From positions 62,001 through 126,000 of the forward strand of contig JANXTS010000046.1 of the NCBI GenBank assembly GCA_025352265.1: a stretch of DNA of 64,000 nt, read 5' to 3'. Both the position numbers and the translations under genes were made by a program. The notes under the pieces were generated by a model. That model saw nothing but the letters and a program-made list of their open reading frames with translations, searched no databases and was not told where the DNA came from. Below, one piece after another: positions 8,311-17,175 of this stretch; the stretch's first letter is position 1, and each line of letters begins with the position of its first letter. The DNA is from Variovorax sp. (GTDB taxonomy: Bacteria; Pseudomonadota; Gammaproteobacteria; Burkholderiales; Burkholderiaceae_C).

Positions 8311-9486
8311 TCAAATGACCTCGAACACGCCAGCCGCACCCATGCCGCCGCCGATGCACATCGTGACCAGCACTTTCTTGGCACCGCGGCGTTTGCCTTC
8401 GATCAGCGCGTGCCCGGTCAAGCGCTGACCGCTCACGCCATAAGGGTGGCCGACGGCGATCGCGCCGCCATCGACGTTCAGCAGTTCCGCCGGAATGCCG
8501 AGCTTGTCGCGGCAGTAGATGACCTGCACGGCAAAGGCTTCGTTCAGTTCCCACAAGTCGATGTCGGCGACGGTCAGGCCCAGACGCTTCAACACCTTGG
8601 GAATAGCGAAGACCGGGCCGATGCCCATCTCGTCAGGCTCGCACCCCGCGACTGCGAAGCCGAGGAAACGGCCGATCGGCTTCAAGCCCTTTTGCTCTGC
8701 GTACTTTTCGTGGACCAGCACGCAGGCGCCGCCGCCATCGGAGAACTGGCTGGCATTGCCGGCCGAAATCACACCGCCGGGCATGGCCGGGCGAATGCCG
8801 CTGATCCCTTCCTTGGTGGTACCGGCGCGAATGCCTTCGTCGTTCTCGATGGTGACTTCTTTCGTGCGCAAGCCCAGCACCGCGTCGGCGATGCCGGCCA
8901 ACACCGTGATGGGCGCGATCTCGTCCTTGAAGCGACCGGCTTCGAGCGCCGCGGTAGCTTTCTGCTGGCTGGCGGCACCGTATTCATCCATCGCGTCGCG
9001 GCCGATGTTGTAGCGCTTGGCAACTTGCTCGGCTGTTTGCAGCATGTTCCAGTAGATCTCCGGCTTCATCTTCAGCAGCGCGGGGTCGGTGATCATGTGA
9101 CGGTTGGCTTCGTTCTGTACGCACGAAATGCTCTCGACGCCACCAGCCACGTAGACATCGCCCTCGCCCGCGATGATTCGTTGCGCAGCGGTCGCGATGG
9201 TCTGCAGACCCGACGAGCAGAAGCGGTTGATGGTCATGCCCGAAGTGGTGACCGGCAGGCCGGCGCGCAGTGCGATCTGGCGCGCGATGTTCGAGCCTGT
9301 CGCGCCTTCAGGCGTGGCGCATCCCATGATGACGTCGTCCACCGCAGCCGGGTCGATGCCCGCGCGCTGCACTGCGTGCTGCACCGCATGGCCGCCGAGC
9401 GTCGCGCCGTGTGTCATGTTGAAGGCACCCTTCCAGCTCTTGGCGAGCGGAGTACGGGCGGTGGAAACGATGACGGCGCTGGTCAT
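8311..9486 (-). CDS. Acetyl-CoA C-acyltransferase (thiolase)
   Basis: A 391-residue thiolase, normal length for FadA-type 3-ketoacyl-CoA thiolases. The nucleophile Cys90 lies in NRFCSSGLQ, His347 in GHPYGVSG and the acid/base Cys377 in [10 protein letters not shown], so the full catalytic triad is present. It cleaves 3-ketoacyl-CoA with CoA to release acetyl-CoA, the last step of each beta-oxidation turn. It sits downstream of the M20 hydrolase and the FadJ-like gene on the same strand. The start is ATG 9484-9486. Confidence 0.95.
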   Translation of the reverse strand: MTSAVIVSTARTPLAKSWKGAFNMTHGATLGGHAVQHAVQRAGIDPAAVDDVIMGCATPEGATGSNIARQIALRAGLPVTTSGMTINRFCSSGLQTIATAAQRIIAGEGDVYVAGGVESISCVQNEANRHMITDPALLKMKPEIYWNMLQTAEQVAKRYNIGRDAMDEYGAASQQKATAALEAGRFKDEIAPITVLAGIADAVLGLRTKEVTIENDEGIRAGTTKEGISGIRPAMPGGVISAGNASQFSDGGGACVLVHEKYAEQKGLKPIGRFLGFAVAGCEPDEMGIGPVFAIPKVLKRLGLTVADIDLWELNEAFAVQVIYCRDKLGIPAELLNVDGGAIAVGHPYGVSGQRLTGHALIEGKRRGAKKVLVTMCIGGGMGAAGVFEVI

Positions 9487-9552
9487 AGTGATGTCCTTGC
9501 TAGAAGATTGGAACGAAAGAGGAACGAAAAATTTGTCGGAAGACAGCGAAGC

Positions 9553-11040
9553 TCAAAGAGCCGGCGAGGGACCGGCCGGGCCCGACGCATTGATGAGAAG
9601 CTGACGATAGAACTGAATCATCTCGGCGTAGTTCGCGACCGAGATCCGCTCATCGGTGCCGTGAAACCGGCCAAGGTCTCGAGGGCCGAGACGCAGCGGA
9701 GAAAAGCGGTAGATGGCGTCGCTCACGATACGCATGTGGCGCGAGTCGGTGGCCGCCGTCATGAGCCCGGGGGCAACCACCGCCTCTGGAAACTCTTGTC
9801 GCAGCGTCTGCTGGATGGCACGGTAGCCAGCGTTGTCGGTCGGCGAGATGGGCGATGGCTCGGCATTGCCGGCATACGATTTCACCTGGATGGTGTCGTT
9901 GCCCAGCGCCTTGCGCATGTGCGCTTCTACGCTGGCCAGCGAGTCACCAGGCAACAGCCTGAAGTTGATCGCCGCGTCGACATGGCCGGGCAGCACGTTG
10001 TCCTTGTTGCCCGCTTGCAGGATGGTCAGCGCGGTGGTCGTGCGCAGCGTGGCATTGGTGCTCGGGTTCTTTTCAAGCTGGTTTTTGACGAGCGGTGTCG
10101 TGAGCCACAGGTTCGACAGCATGACCCGGTTGATGCCCTTCATTTCTGGCGCAAGCGTGGCGAACATCTCACCTGCCACGCCGCCGATGGATGCTGGCAT
10201 CTGATCATTCTCGAGACGTGCGAGGGCGGCGCTCATGGTGCCGATCGCACTGTGCGGCGGCGGCATCGACGAATGGCCCGGCGCTGCGTCGAGCGACAAG
10301 AAGAACGTGCCGTAGCCCTTTTCTGCCAGGCCGATCAGCGCGGCGGGCTGGTCGAGCCCGCCGATGACACCATCGATGACCGCCAGGCCTTCGTCCAGCA
10401 CCCATGAGAGCCGCACACCACGTGCCGCGAGCAACTCGGCGATCGGCTTGGCGCCACGCAAGCCATTCACTTCTTCGTCGTCGCCGGCAATGAGGTAGAC
10501 GGTCTGCTTGGGCTGAAAGCCGCCGCCGATGAGCATCTCGATCGCTTCCATCTGCGACAACAGGTTGCCCTTGTTATCCATCGTGCCGCGACCCCAGATG
10601 TAGCCGTCTTGCACCAGGCCGCTGAATGGGTCCTGCGTCCAGCTTTTCTCTGTACCAGATGCAATGGGCACCACGTCCTGGTGCGCCATCAGCGCGATCG
10701 GTGGCGCCTTGGCATCGGTGCCGGCCCAGGTGTAGAGCAACGCGTGCTGCCCGATGACTTCTTTCTTGAGCGTGGCGTGCAGCTTCGGATACTGCCGCGC
10801 AAGCAGAAGATGCAGCTTGTCGAACTCGGCGGCATTCAGCGTCGGGTCGTCAGCGGTCGACACAGTGTGCAGGACGATCGCGCTGGACAGCCGCTTGGCA
10901 GCCGCTTCGGCGTCGATCGTCGGTTTGACGACCGGGGCCACCGCGATCTGCCGCGACGGCGTCAGCCAAGTCTTGCCAGCCACAGCAACCACGAGAACGC
11001 CGACCACCAGCAACAGTGCCAGGAGAATGCGTTTGATCAT
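9553..11040 (-). CDS. M20 metallopeptidase, PM20D1-like (N-acyl amino acid hydrolase candidate)
   Basis: A 495-residue M20 hydrolase with an N-terminal hydrophobic anchor or signal (about residues 4-22), so it is probably periplasmic or membrane-tethered. Di-zinc ligands are visible at His120 and Asp122 (AHQDVV), Asp155 (GTMDNKG) and Glu189/Glu190 (DDEEVNG). Length and several blocks (NPSTNATLRTTTALTI, ATDSRH, the C-terminal HGTDERIS) recall PM20D1, the mammalian N-fatty-acyl amino acid synthase/hydrolase, rather than ArgE or DapE. It lies between FadJ-like and thiolase genes with 43- and 66-base gaps. That places it in a fatty acid catabolism operon and suggests release of fatty acid from an N-acyl amino acid. 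The substrate is inferred. Confidence 0.85.
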   Translation of the reverse strand: MIKRILLALLLVVGVLVVAVAGKTWLTPSRQIAVAPVVKPTIDAEAAAKRLSSAIVLHTVSTADDPTLNAAEFDKLHLLLARQYPKLHATLKKEVIGQHALLYTWAGTDAKAPPIALMAHQDVVPIASGTEKSWTQDPFSGLVQDGYIWGRGTMDNKGNLLSQMEAIEMLIGGGFQPKQTVYLIAGDDEEVNGLRGAKPIAELLAARGVRLSWVLDEGLAVIDGVIGGLDQPAALIGLAEKGYGTFFLSLDAAPGHSSMPPPHSAIGTMSAALARLENDQMPASIGGVAGEMFATLAPEMKGINRVMLSNLWLTTPLVKNQLEKNPSTNATLRTTTALTILQAGNKDNVLPGHVDAAINFRLLPGDSLASVEAHMRKALGNDTIQVKSYAGNAEPSPISPTDNAGYRAIQQTLRQEFPEAVVAPGLMTAATDSRHMRIVSDAIYRFSPLRLGPRDLGRFHGTDERISVANYAEMIQFYRQLLINASGPAGPSPAL

Positions 11041-11083
11041 CGTGCGTGGTCGTGTTGACGTTGGCAGTCCGGGTCGGGCACGC

Positions 11084-13189
11084 TCAACTGAAGCTCTTGC
11101 CTTCAGCCACGAGCTTTTGAATCAGCGGCGCCGGTTGCCAAAAATTAGCGTCGTCGCGCGGGTTCTTGGCAAAACGCTTCATCGATTCCGACACGTTGAA
11201 CAGGCCCACCTGGCTCGCGTAGTGCATCGGGCCGCCGCGGAAGATCGGGAAACCATAACCGGTGAGGTACACCATGTCGATGTCGCCGGACTTGCTGGCG
11301 ATGCCGTCTTCGAGGATGTGCGCACCTTCGTTAACCAGCGAATACACGAGGCGTTGCACGATTTCTTCATCCGAGATCTTGCGCGGCGTGATGCCTTCGT
11401 CCTTGCGGTGCTGGTCGATCATGTCGAGCACGATCTTGCTGGGAATAGCATCGCGCTTGCCGGCCTGATAGTCGTACCAACCAGCGCCGGTCTTTTGACC
11501 GAAGCGTCCGAGCTCGCAGAGCTTGTCCGCGGTGCGGCTGTACTTCATGTCGGCGCGCTCTGTGGCGCGGCGCTTGCGAATCGCCCAGCCGATGTCGTTG
11601 CCGGCTAGATCGCCCATGCGAAAGGGTCCCATGGCGAATCCGAATTTCTCAACTGCCTTGTCGACCTGTTGCGGCGTCGCACCTTCGTCGATCAGGAAGC
11701 CGGCCTGACGCGAATACTGCTCGATCATGCGATTGCCGATGAAGCCGTCGCACACGCCGGAAACCACTGCGGTCTTCTTGATCTTTTTAGCGACGCCCAT
11801 CACCGTGGCGAGTACATCTTTGGCGGTTGCCTTGCCGCGCACGACTTCGAGCAGCTTCATCACATTGGCCGGGCTGAAGAAGTGCATCCCGACCACGTCT
11901 TGCGGACGTTTGGTGAAGGCAGCGATCTTGTCGACGTCGAGCGTGGAGGTGTTCGAAGCGAGGATGGCGCCCGGCTTGGCAACGCGATCGAGTTCCTTGA
12001 ACACTGCCTCTTTAACGCCGAGTTCTTCGAAAACGGCCTCAATGATCAGGTCGCAGTCTTTCAGGTCGTCGTAGCTCAACGTGGTGGTGAGCATCGCCAT
12101 GCGCTGGTCGTACTTGTCCTGCTTGAGCTTGCCCTTCTTGACCTGCGATTCGTAGTTTTTCTTGATGGTGGCGATGCCGCGGTCAAGTGCGTCCTGCTTC
12201 ATTTCGAGAATCTTGACTGGCACACCGGCGTTCAGAAAGTTCATCGAAATCCCGCCACCCATCGTGCCCGCACCGATGACACCGACCGACTTGATGGTGC
12301 GTTGCGGCGTATCGTCGGCGACGTCCGGAATCTTGCTCGCGGCGCGCTCGGCCACGAACAGATGGCGCAGCGCCAGCGACTCAGGCGTGAACATCAACGC
12401 GGTGAAAACCCGACGCTCTTCGACCATGCCGGCATCGAACTTCATCGTCGTCGCAGCCTGCACTGCCTCGACGCATTTAAGCGGCGCCGGGTAGTTTTTC
12501 GACATGCCCGCGACCATGTTCTTCGCGAACTGGAAGTAGGCATCGCTTTGCGGATGCTTGCACGGCAGGTTGCGCACCAGCGGCAGTGCATCACCGGTCT
12601 TGCCGGCAACGGACCTGGCGAACTCGACGGCTTCATCCATAAGCGATTCGGGCGACGACGCGAGCTTGTCGAACAGCTTTTGGCCCGGCAGGCTCGCCAG
12701 CACTTCGCTCTTGACGGCTTCACCGCTGACGATCATGTTGAGTGCGGTTTCCACGCCGAGCACGCGCGGGAGGCGCTGCGTGCCGCCGGCGCCGGGGATG
12801 AGGCCGAGCTTCACCTCGGGCAGCGCCACGCTGGTGCCGGGAGCGGCAATGCGGTAGTGGCATCCGAGTGCAAGTTCGAGTCCTCCGCCCATGCAGACCG
12901 AATGCATAGCCGCGACGATGGGCTTGGCGGAGGCTTCGAGCGAGAGGATGACGCTCAGCAGATTGGGTTCCTGCAGCGCTTTCGGCGTGCCGAATTCCTT
13001 GATGTCGGCGCCGCCGGAGAATGCCTTGCCGGCGCCGGTGAGCACGATCGACTTGATCGCCTGATCGCTATTCGCCTTGGCGAGGCCATCGGTGATGCCG
13101 ATGCGCGTCGCGAAGCCGAGCCCGTTGACCGGAGGGTTGGTCAGGGTGATCACGGCGACATCGCCGATCACTTTGTATTCAGCCGTCAT
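11084..13189 (-). CDS. Bifunctional enoyl-CoA hydratase/3-hydroxyacyl-CoA dehydrogenase (FadB/FadJ-type)
   Basis: A 701-residue fusion. The N-terminal crotonase domain (about 1-190) has the oxyanion-hole segments GGADIKEFG (59-67) and CMGGGLELALG (99-109), and acidic EVKLGLIPGAGGTQ at 125-138. The 3-hydroxyacyl-CoA dehydrogenase domain begins about 300 with the NAD loop GAGTMG at 306-311, has the catalytic-His motif MHFFSPA near 442, and two C-terminal helical domains. It performs steps two and three of beta-oxidation. A candidate promoter lies at 13251-13278, so it may start its own transcript. ATG 13187-13189 is the start. Confidence 0.95.
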   Translation of the reverse strand: MTAEYKVIGDVAVITLTNPPVNGLGFATRIGITDGLAKANSDQAIKSIVLTGAGKAFSGGADIKEFGTPKALQEPNLLSVILSLEASAKPIVAAMHSVCMGGGLELALGCHYRIAAPGTSVALPEVKLGLIPGAGGTQRLPRVLGVETALNMIVSGEAVKSEVLASLPGQKLFDKLASSPESLMDEAVEFARSVAGKTGDALPLVRNLPCKHPQSDAYFQFAKNMVAGMSKNYPAPLKCVEAVQAATTMKFDAGMVEERRVFTALMFTPESLALRHLFVAERAASKIPDVADDTPQRTIKSVGVIGAGTMGGGISMNFLNAGVPVKILEMKQDALDRGIATIKKNYESQVKKGKLKQDKYDQRMAMLTTTLSYDDLKDCDLIIEAVFEELGVKEAVFKELDRVAKPGAILASNTSTLDVDKIAAFTKRPQDVVGMHFFSPANVMKLLEVVRGKATAKDVLATVMGVAKKIKKTAVVSGVCDGFIGNRMIEQYSRQAGFLIDEGATPQQVDKAVEKFGFAMGPFRMGDLAGNDIGWAIRKRRATERADMKYSRTADKLCELGRFGQKTGAGWYDYQAGKRDAIPSKIVLDMIDQHRKDEGITPRKISDEEIVQRLVYSLVNEGAHILEDGIASKSGDIDMVYLTGYGFPIFRGGPMHYASQVGLFNVSESMKRFAKNPRDDANFWQPAPLIQKLVAEGKSFS

Positions 13190-13250
13190 GGCACGTTCCT
13201 TAGATGGGAATAAAAACGGGGGAAAAAAGCACGAGTGTTCTTTTCCTGAA

Positions 13251-13278
13251 ATTCTAGGCGTTTATGGACGCCCGGCAA
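13251..13278 (-). promoter_or_regulatory. Candidate sigma70 promoter for the FadJ-like gene
   Basis: Read on the minus strand, a TTGCCG -35 (13273-13278), a 16-base spacer and a TAGAAT -10 (13251-13256, 5 of 6 to consensus) lie about 60 bases upstream of the FadJ-like start. The spacer is itself an inverted repeat (GGCGT-N6-ACGCC) and could be an operator. No known fatty acid regulator site is recognised. Confidence 0.45.
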
Positions 13279-13315
13279 TCGGCTTTAGTCGCTGCGGGGA
13301 CAAATCAGCAAAGGA

Positions 13316-14011
13316 CTAAACCTCGAGCCATTCTTTGCGAGTGCCCGAGTCTGCGCGCAAGCCATCAGGCGTCCCGTCGAACACGATGCTGCCGTGGCCC
13401 ATGACAAGCACTCGATCGGAAATACGCATGGCGATGGTCAACTTCTGTTCGATCAGTAAAACCGAGATGCCCTTGTCCTTGAGCGTCTTCAGATACTGCC
13501 CCACAAGCTCCACAATTTTTGGCGCCAGACCTTCAGTCGGCTCGTCGATGATGATGAGATCGGGGTCTCCCATCAGGGTACGACAGAGGGTGAGCATCTG
13601 CTGCTCGCCGCCCGACAGTACACCCGCCTCGGTGTGCTCCCGCTCCTTCAGGCGCGGGAACATCTCGTACATGTCGTTGAAGCTCCAACGGCTGCCCTTG
13701 CCCGAACCTTTCTGGCCAAGCAACAGGTTTTGATGCACCGTGAGGTTCGAGAAGATATCGCGGTTCTCCGGCACGTATCCGATGCCCATGTGCGCGATTT
13801 CGTAGGCCTTTTTGCGCAGCATGTCCTGACCCTTCCAGTGCAGGCCGCCCTCGGCATGCACCAGGCCCATGATCGCTTTCGCGGTGGTCGAGCGACCGGA
13901 GCCGTTTCGACCGAGAAGCGCGACGATTTCGCCCGGCCCCACGTCGAATGAGACTCCGTGCAGCACGTGGCTCTTGCCGTAATACGCTTGAACGTCTTGA
14001 AGTTTCAGCAT
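13316..14011 (-). CDS. livF: Branched-chain-type ABC transporter ATPase (LivF) with Arg in Walker A
   Basis: A 231-residue cytoplasmic ABC ATPase of the LivF type, partner of LivG in a two-permease HAAT importer. The Walker A region (GRNGSGRST, residues 34-42) carries Arg40 where Lys is almost universal; the signature LSGGEQQ (132-138) and Walker B IIIDEPTEG (D156, E157) are intact. ATG 14009-14011 was chosen because MLKLQDVQAYYG is the standard LivF start. It is the last gene of the transporter operon, one base after the LivG stop. Confidence 0.92.
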   Translation of the reverse strand: MLKLQDVQAYYGKSHVLHGVSFDVGPGEIVALLGRNGSGRSTTAKAIMGLVHAEGGLHWKGQDMLRKKAYEIAHMGIGYVPENRDIFSNLTVHQNLLLGQKGSGKGSRWSFNDMYEMFPRLKEREHTEAGVLSGGEQQMLTLCRTLMGDPDLIIIDEPTEGLAPKIVELVGQYLKTLKDKGISVLLIEQKLTIAMRISDRVLVMGHGSIVFDGTPDGLRADSGTRKEWLEV

Positions 14012-14012
14012 G

Positions 14013-14783
14013 TCAATGGCTCCCGCCCTGCGCGTCGGCCACCGACGAGCCCAGATAAGCCTCCTGCACGCGCGCATTGGCGCGCACCGCAGCGGGCGTG
14101 TCGAAGGCAATGATCTCGCCGTACACGACAACCGCTATCTTGTCGGCCAAGCCGAACACCACGCCCATGTCGTGCTCCACCGTCAGCAGCGTCTTGCCGA
14201 TCGTCACCTGCTTGATGAGCGCTATGAAATGAGACGTCTCGGTCTTGCTCATTCCCGCGGTCGGCTCGTCCAGCAGGATGACGCTGGCGCCACCCGCGAT
14301 GGTCACGCCGATCTCCAGTGCACGCTGTTCAGCATAGGTAAGGTTCACCGCCAGCACGTTGCGTTTTTTCTCGAGCCCGACCTGGCGCACCAGTTCTTCG
14401 GTGCGCTCATTGGCGTCGTGCATCTTCGAAAGAAAGCGCAAGAACGTGTAGCCGGCTCCCAGGCTCCACAGCACGCCGCAGCGCAGGTTCTCGAAAACGC
14501 TCAGCTTCGGAAAGATGTTGGTGATCTGGAAGCTGCGCGACAACCCCAGACGGTTGATCTCGTAAGGCTGCTTACCGTCGATGCGTTGTCCGTGCAACAG
14601 CACCTCGCCGGCGGTTGGCGCAAGCCGTCCGCTGATGAGGTTGAATAGCGTCGACTTGCCGGCGCCGTTGGGCCCGATGATTGCGATCCGGTCGCCCGCA
14701 TCGATCGCGAGGTCGATGCCGCGAATGATTTCGGTCTTGCCGAAAGACTTGGTCAGCGACTTGAGTTCAAGTGCGTGCGTCAT
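14013..14783 (-). CDS. livG: Branched-chain-type ABC transporter ATPase (LivG)
   Basis: A 256-residue ABC ATPase. Walker A GPNGAGKST is at 37-45 with the normal Lys, the LivG-type signature region reads LTYAEQRALEIG, and Walker B is VILLDEPTAGM. The long insert between Walker A and the signature is typical of LivG. The start at ATG 14781-14783 overlaps the LivM stop by four bases. It forms the NBD pair with the downstream LivF; since LivF has an altered Walker A, this subunit may carry more of the ATPase activity. Confidence 0.93.
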   Translation of the reverse strand: MTHALELKSLTKSFGKTEIIRGIDLAIDAGDRIAIIGPNGAGKSTLFNLISGRLAPTAGEVLLHGQRIDGKQPYEINRLGLSRSFQITNIFPKLSVFENLRCGVLWSLGAGYTFLRFLSKMHDANERTEELVRQVGLEKKRNVLAVNLTYAEQRALEIGVTIAGGASVILLDEPTAGMSKTETSHFIALIKQVTIGKTLLTVEHDMGVVFGLADKIAVVVYGEIIAFDTPAAVRANARVQEAYLGSSVADAQGGSH

Positions 14784-16126
14784 GCCGTCTCCCGACGCTT
14801 GATTTCGAATTCGATTTCTTCTTGCGCCTTGCCCCATACCTTGACGTAGCGGCGCCGCACCATTTCGAACAGTGCGAGGCCGACGACCAGTAAAGCGCAA
14901 GCGATGAGCCAGCTCTTTGGCGATGAGGTGTCGAGCTCGAAGGTTGCCAGTCGCACTGTCGGGCCGAGAGCCGCGTTCAACTGCATGTGATAGATCATTT
15001 CGACAATGGCGGCGGCGCCCGCGACCATGACGGCCGCGGCCAGAACGAGCCCGGCGTACAGCGCATAGAAGCGATGGAACTTGCCGAACAGCGCAACACG
15101 CACGTTCATCATGATCAAACTGGCAACACCGCCCGGTGCGAACATCACCATCAGCAAGAAGACCAGGCCAAGGTACAAAAGCCAGGCCTTGCTGAGTTCG
15201 GACAACAGCACAGACGCGAACACCAGCAATACGGCGCCGATCATCGGGCCGAAGAAGAACGTCGCGCCACCCAGAAAAGTAAAGAGCAGATAGCCGCCTG
15301 AACGAAGCCCGTTCAGGCTATCGGCCGCATTCACGATCTCGAAGTTGATGGCCGCCAGTCCGCCGCCGATGCCGGCGAAAAAGCCCGCGATGATGAACGA
15401 GAAGTAGCGTACCCGCTGCGTGCTGTAGCCGATGAATTCGACACGCTCCGGGTTGTCGCGCACGGCGTTCAACATGCGTCCGAGCGGTGTGCCGGTGAAG
15501 GCGAACATCAACCCGGTGCAGATAAAGCAATAGACCGCGATCAGGTAGTACACCTGGTTCTGCCGCTCGAAGGTGATGCCCAAGAGCGGCATGCCGTAGA
15601 CCCGGTTGGTGGTGATGCCGCCCTCGCCGCCAAAGAAAGTCGGGAACATCAGCGCCATGGCCGCGACCAGTTCGCCCAAGCCGAGCGTGATCATGGCGAA
15701 GGTGGTACCTGACTTTTTGGTACTGACATACCCAAACAAGATGGCGAAGAACATGCCGCCCAGGCCACCGACCAGGGGAATGAGCACCAGCGGCACCGGC
15801 AACGAGCCCTTGGCCGCGAGATTCATCGTATGGATGGCGATGAACGAGCCCAGCCCGACGTAAACGGCATGGCCGAAACTCAACATTCCGCCCTGCCCCA
15901 ACAGCATGTTGTAGCTCAGGCAGATGATGATGAGGTAGCCGATCTGAGACAGCATGGTGAGCGCCAGGCTGCTGGTGAAGATCATCGGCGCGACGATCAG
16001 CGCGACGGCGAAGACCGACCAGACGGCGATGCGGCCGACGTTCAGCGGCCCGACGCTGCGTTGCTGAACTGCGGGCTCGTTTGCCGCCGGTTCATTCACC
16101 GCCGGCTTGGTTGCGATAGTGCTCAT
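14780..16126 (-). CDS. livM: Branched-chain-type ABC transporter permease (LivM)
   Basis: A 448-residue inner-membrane permease. A hydrophilic Ala/Pro/Glu-rich N-terminus of about 28 residues precedes roughly ten hydrophobic segments. The central LivM hallmark (ATTFAMITLGLGE-type loop, here TTFAMITLGLGELVA) and a later GGLAAINFE...NGLRSGGYLLFTFLGG region are recognisable. It is longer than E. coli LivM because of a C-terminal stretch with an additional membrane span and a charged tail. It overlaps livG by four bases and lies three bases after livH. Confidence 0.92.
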   Translation of the reverse strand: MSTIATKPAVNEPAANEPAVQQRSVGPLNVGRIAVWSVFAVALIVAPMIFTSSLALTMLSQIGYLIIICLSYNMLLGQGGMLSFGHAVYVGLGSFIAIHTMNLAAKGSLPVPLVLIPLVGGLGGMFFAILFGYVSTKKSGTTFAMITLGLGELVAAMALMFPTFFGGEGGITTNRVYGMPLLGITFERQNQVYYLIAVYCFICTGLMFAFTGTPLGRMLNAVRDNPERVEFIGYSTQRVRYFSFIIAGFFAGIGGGLAAINFEIVNAADSLNGLRSGGYLLFTFLGGATFFFGPMIGAVLLVFASVLLSELSKAWLLYLGLVFLLMVMFAPGGVASLIMMNVRVALFGKFHRFYALYAGLVLAAAVMVAGAAAIVEMIYHMQLNAALGPTVRLATFELDTSSPKSWLIACALLVVGLALFEMVRRRYVKVWGKAQEEIEFEIKRRETA

Positions 16127-16129
16127 TGG

Positions 16130-17083
16130 CTAGTCCTCCCGGGTGCCGAGAAGGCCCTTCGGCCGGAAAATCAGGATCAGCACGAGGAACAGGTACGGCA
16201 GGATTGGCGCCACCTGCGAGATCGTGAGCTTGAGCAGTTCGTAGCCAAAAGTCTGTTCGGTTACGGCCACGCCCACCGCTTGCAACGCAGTGGCGAGCGA
16301 CTCATCCATTGCCACCGCGAAGGTCTGCACGATACCGATCAACAGCGACGCCAGGAAGGCGCCCGCCAGCGACCCCATGCCGCCGACCACGACGACCACG
16401 AAGATGATCGAGCCGACCGAAGCCGCCATCGCGGGCTCTGTGACATACGTATTGCCGCCGATAACTCCCGCGAGGCCGGCCAACGCCGCACCGCCGCCGA
16501 ACACCATCATGAATACGCGCGGTACGTTATGGCCGAGCGCCTCGACCATTTCGGGGTGCTTGAGTGCCGCCTGGATCACCAGCCCAATGCGAGTGCGCGT
16601 GAGCAAGAGCCAGACCGACACCAGCATCAGCATGGCGACCAGCATGATGAAAGATCGCGACTTGGGAAATTGCGTGCCGTACAGCGAAAAGAGCGGACCC
16701 TGCAATTGGGTCGGTAACCCGTAGGGCACCGTCGAGCGGCCCCAGATGAGTTGCACCAGTTCCAGGATGAGGTACGACAGGCCAAAGGTGACCAGCAGTT
16801 CTGGCACATGGCCGAACTTGTGCACGCGACGCAGGCTGTAGCGCTCGAAGGCCGCACCCAGGAGGCCGACCAGCAGTGGCGCCAAAAAAAGCGCCGGCCA
16901 GAAACCGACCACACCCGAAACGGTGTAAGCCAGATAGGCACCCAGCATGTAGAAGCTGGTGTGCGCAAAATTCAAGACGCCCATCATGCTGAAGATCAGG
17001 GTCAGGCCCGAACTCAGCATGAACAGCAGCAGCCCATAGCTGACGCCATTAAGCAGCGAGATAGCGAAAAATTCGACGTTCAT
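16130..17083 (-). CDS. livH: Branched-chain-type ABC transporter permease (LivH)
   Basis: A 317-residue polytopic permease of the LivH family, about eight hydrophobic segments, usual length. The N-terminal NGVSYGLLLFMLSSGLTLIF segment and the GGMGSLAGAFLASLLIGIVQ region near residues 235-255 are typical. It forms the membrane channel with LivM. A hairpin followed by a T-rich run lies between this gene and the upstream binding-protein gene, so its expression is probably lower than that of the binding protein. Confidence 0.93.
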   Translation of the reverse strand: MNVEFFAISLLNGVSYGLLLFMLSSGLTLIFSMMGVLNFAHTSFYMLGAYLAYTVSGVVGFWPALFLAPLLVGLLGAAFERYSLRRVHKFGHVPELLVTFGLSYLILELVQLIWGRSTVPYGLPTQLQGPLFSLYGTQFPKSRSFIMLVAMLMLVSVWLLLTRTRIGLVIQAALKHPEMVEALGHNVPRVFMMVFGGGAALAGLAGVIGGNTYVTEPAMAASVGSIIFVVVVVGGMGSLAGAFLASLLIGIVQTFAVAMDESLATALQAVGVAVTEQTFGYELLKLTISQVAPILPYLFLVLILIFRPKGLLGTRED

Positions 17084-17111
17084 CGTTCTCTCGGATTACA
17101 TGCGAATCAAT

Positions 17112-17149
17112 TGGAAAAAGAAAAAGGCCCGATGGTTTAGGTCGGGCCT
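17112..17149 (-). terminator. Intra-operon terminator/attenuator
   Basis: On the minus strand, the stem AGGCCCGA/TCGGGCCT (17125-17132 with 17142-17149, 9-base loop) is followed by a TTTTTCTTTTTCC tract. It lies just downstream of the binding-protein stop and upstream of livH. Such leaky terminators after binding-protein genes usually set a high ratio of binding protein to permease. Confidence 0.75.
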
Positions 17150-17175
17150 CGACACACTTTAAACGCAGACTGCGC

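Noticed and set aside
7618..10407. A 929-codon plus-strand frame spanning parts of three minus-strand genes
   Set aside because: It crosses the dehydrogenase, thiolase and M20 genes antisense, which are all confidently coding.
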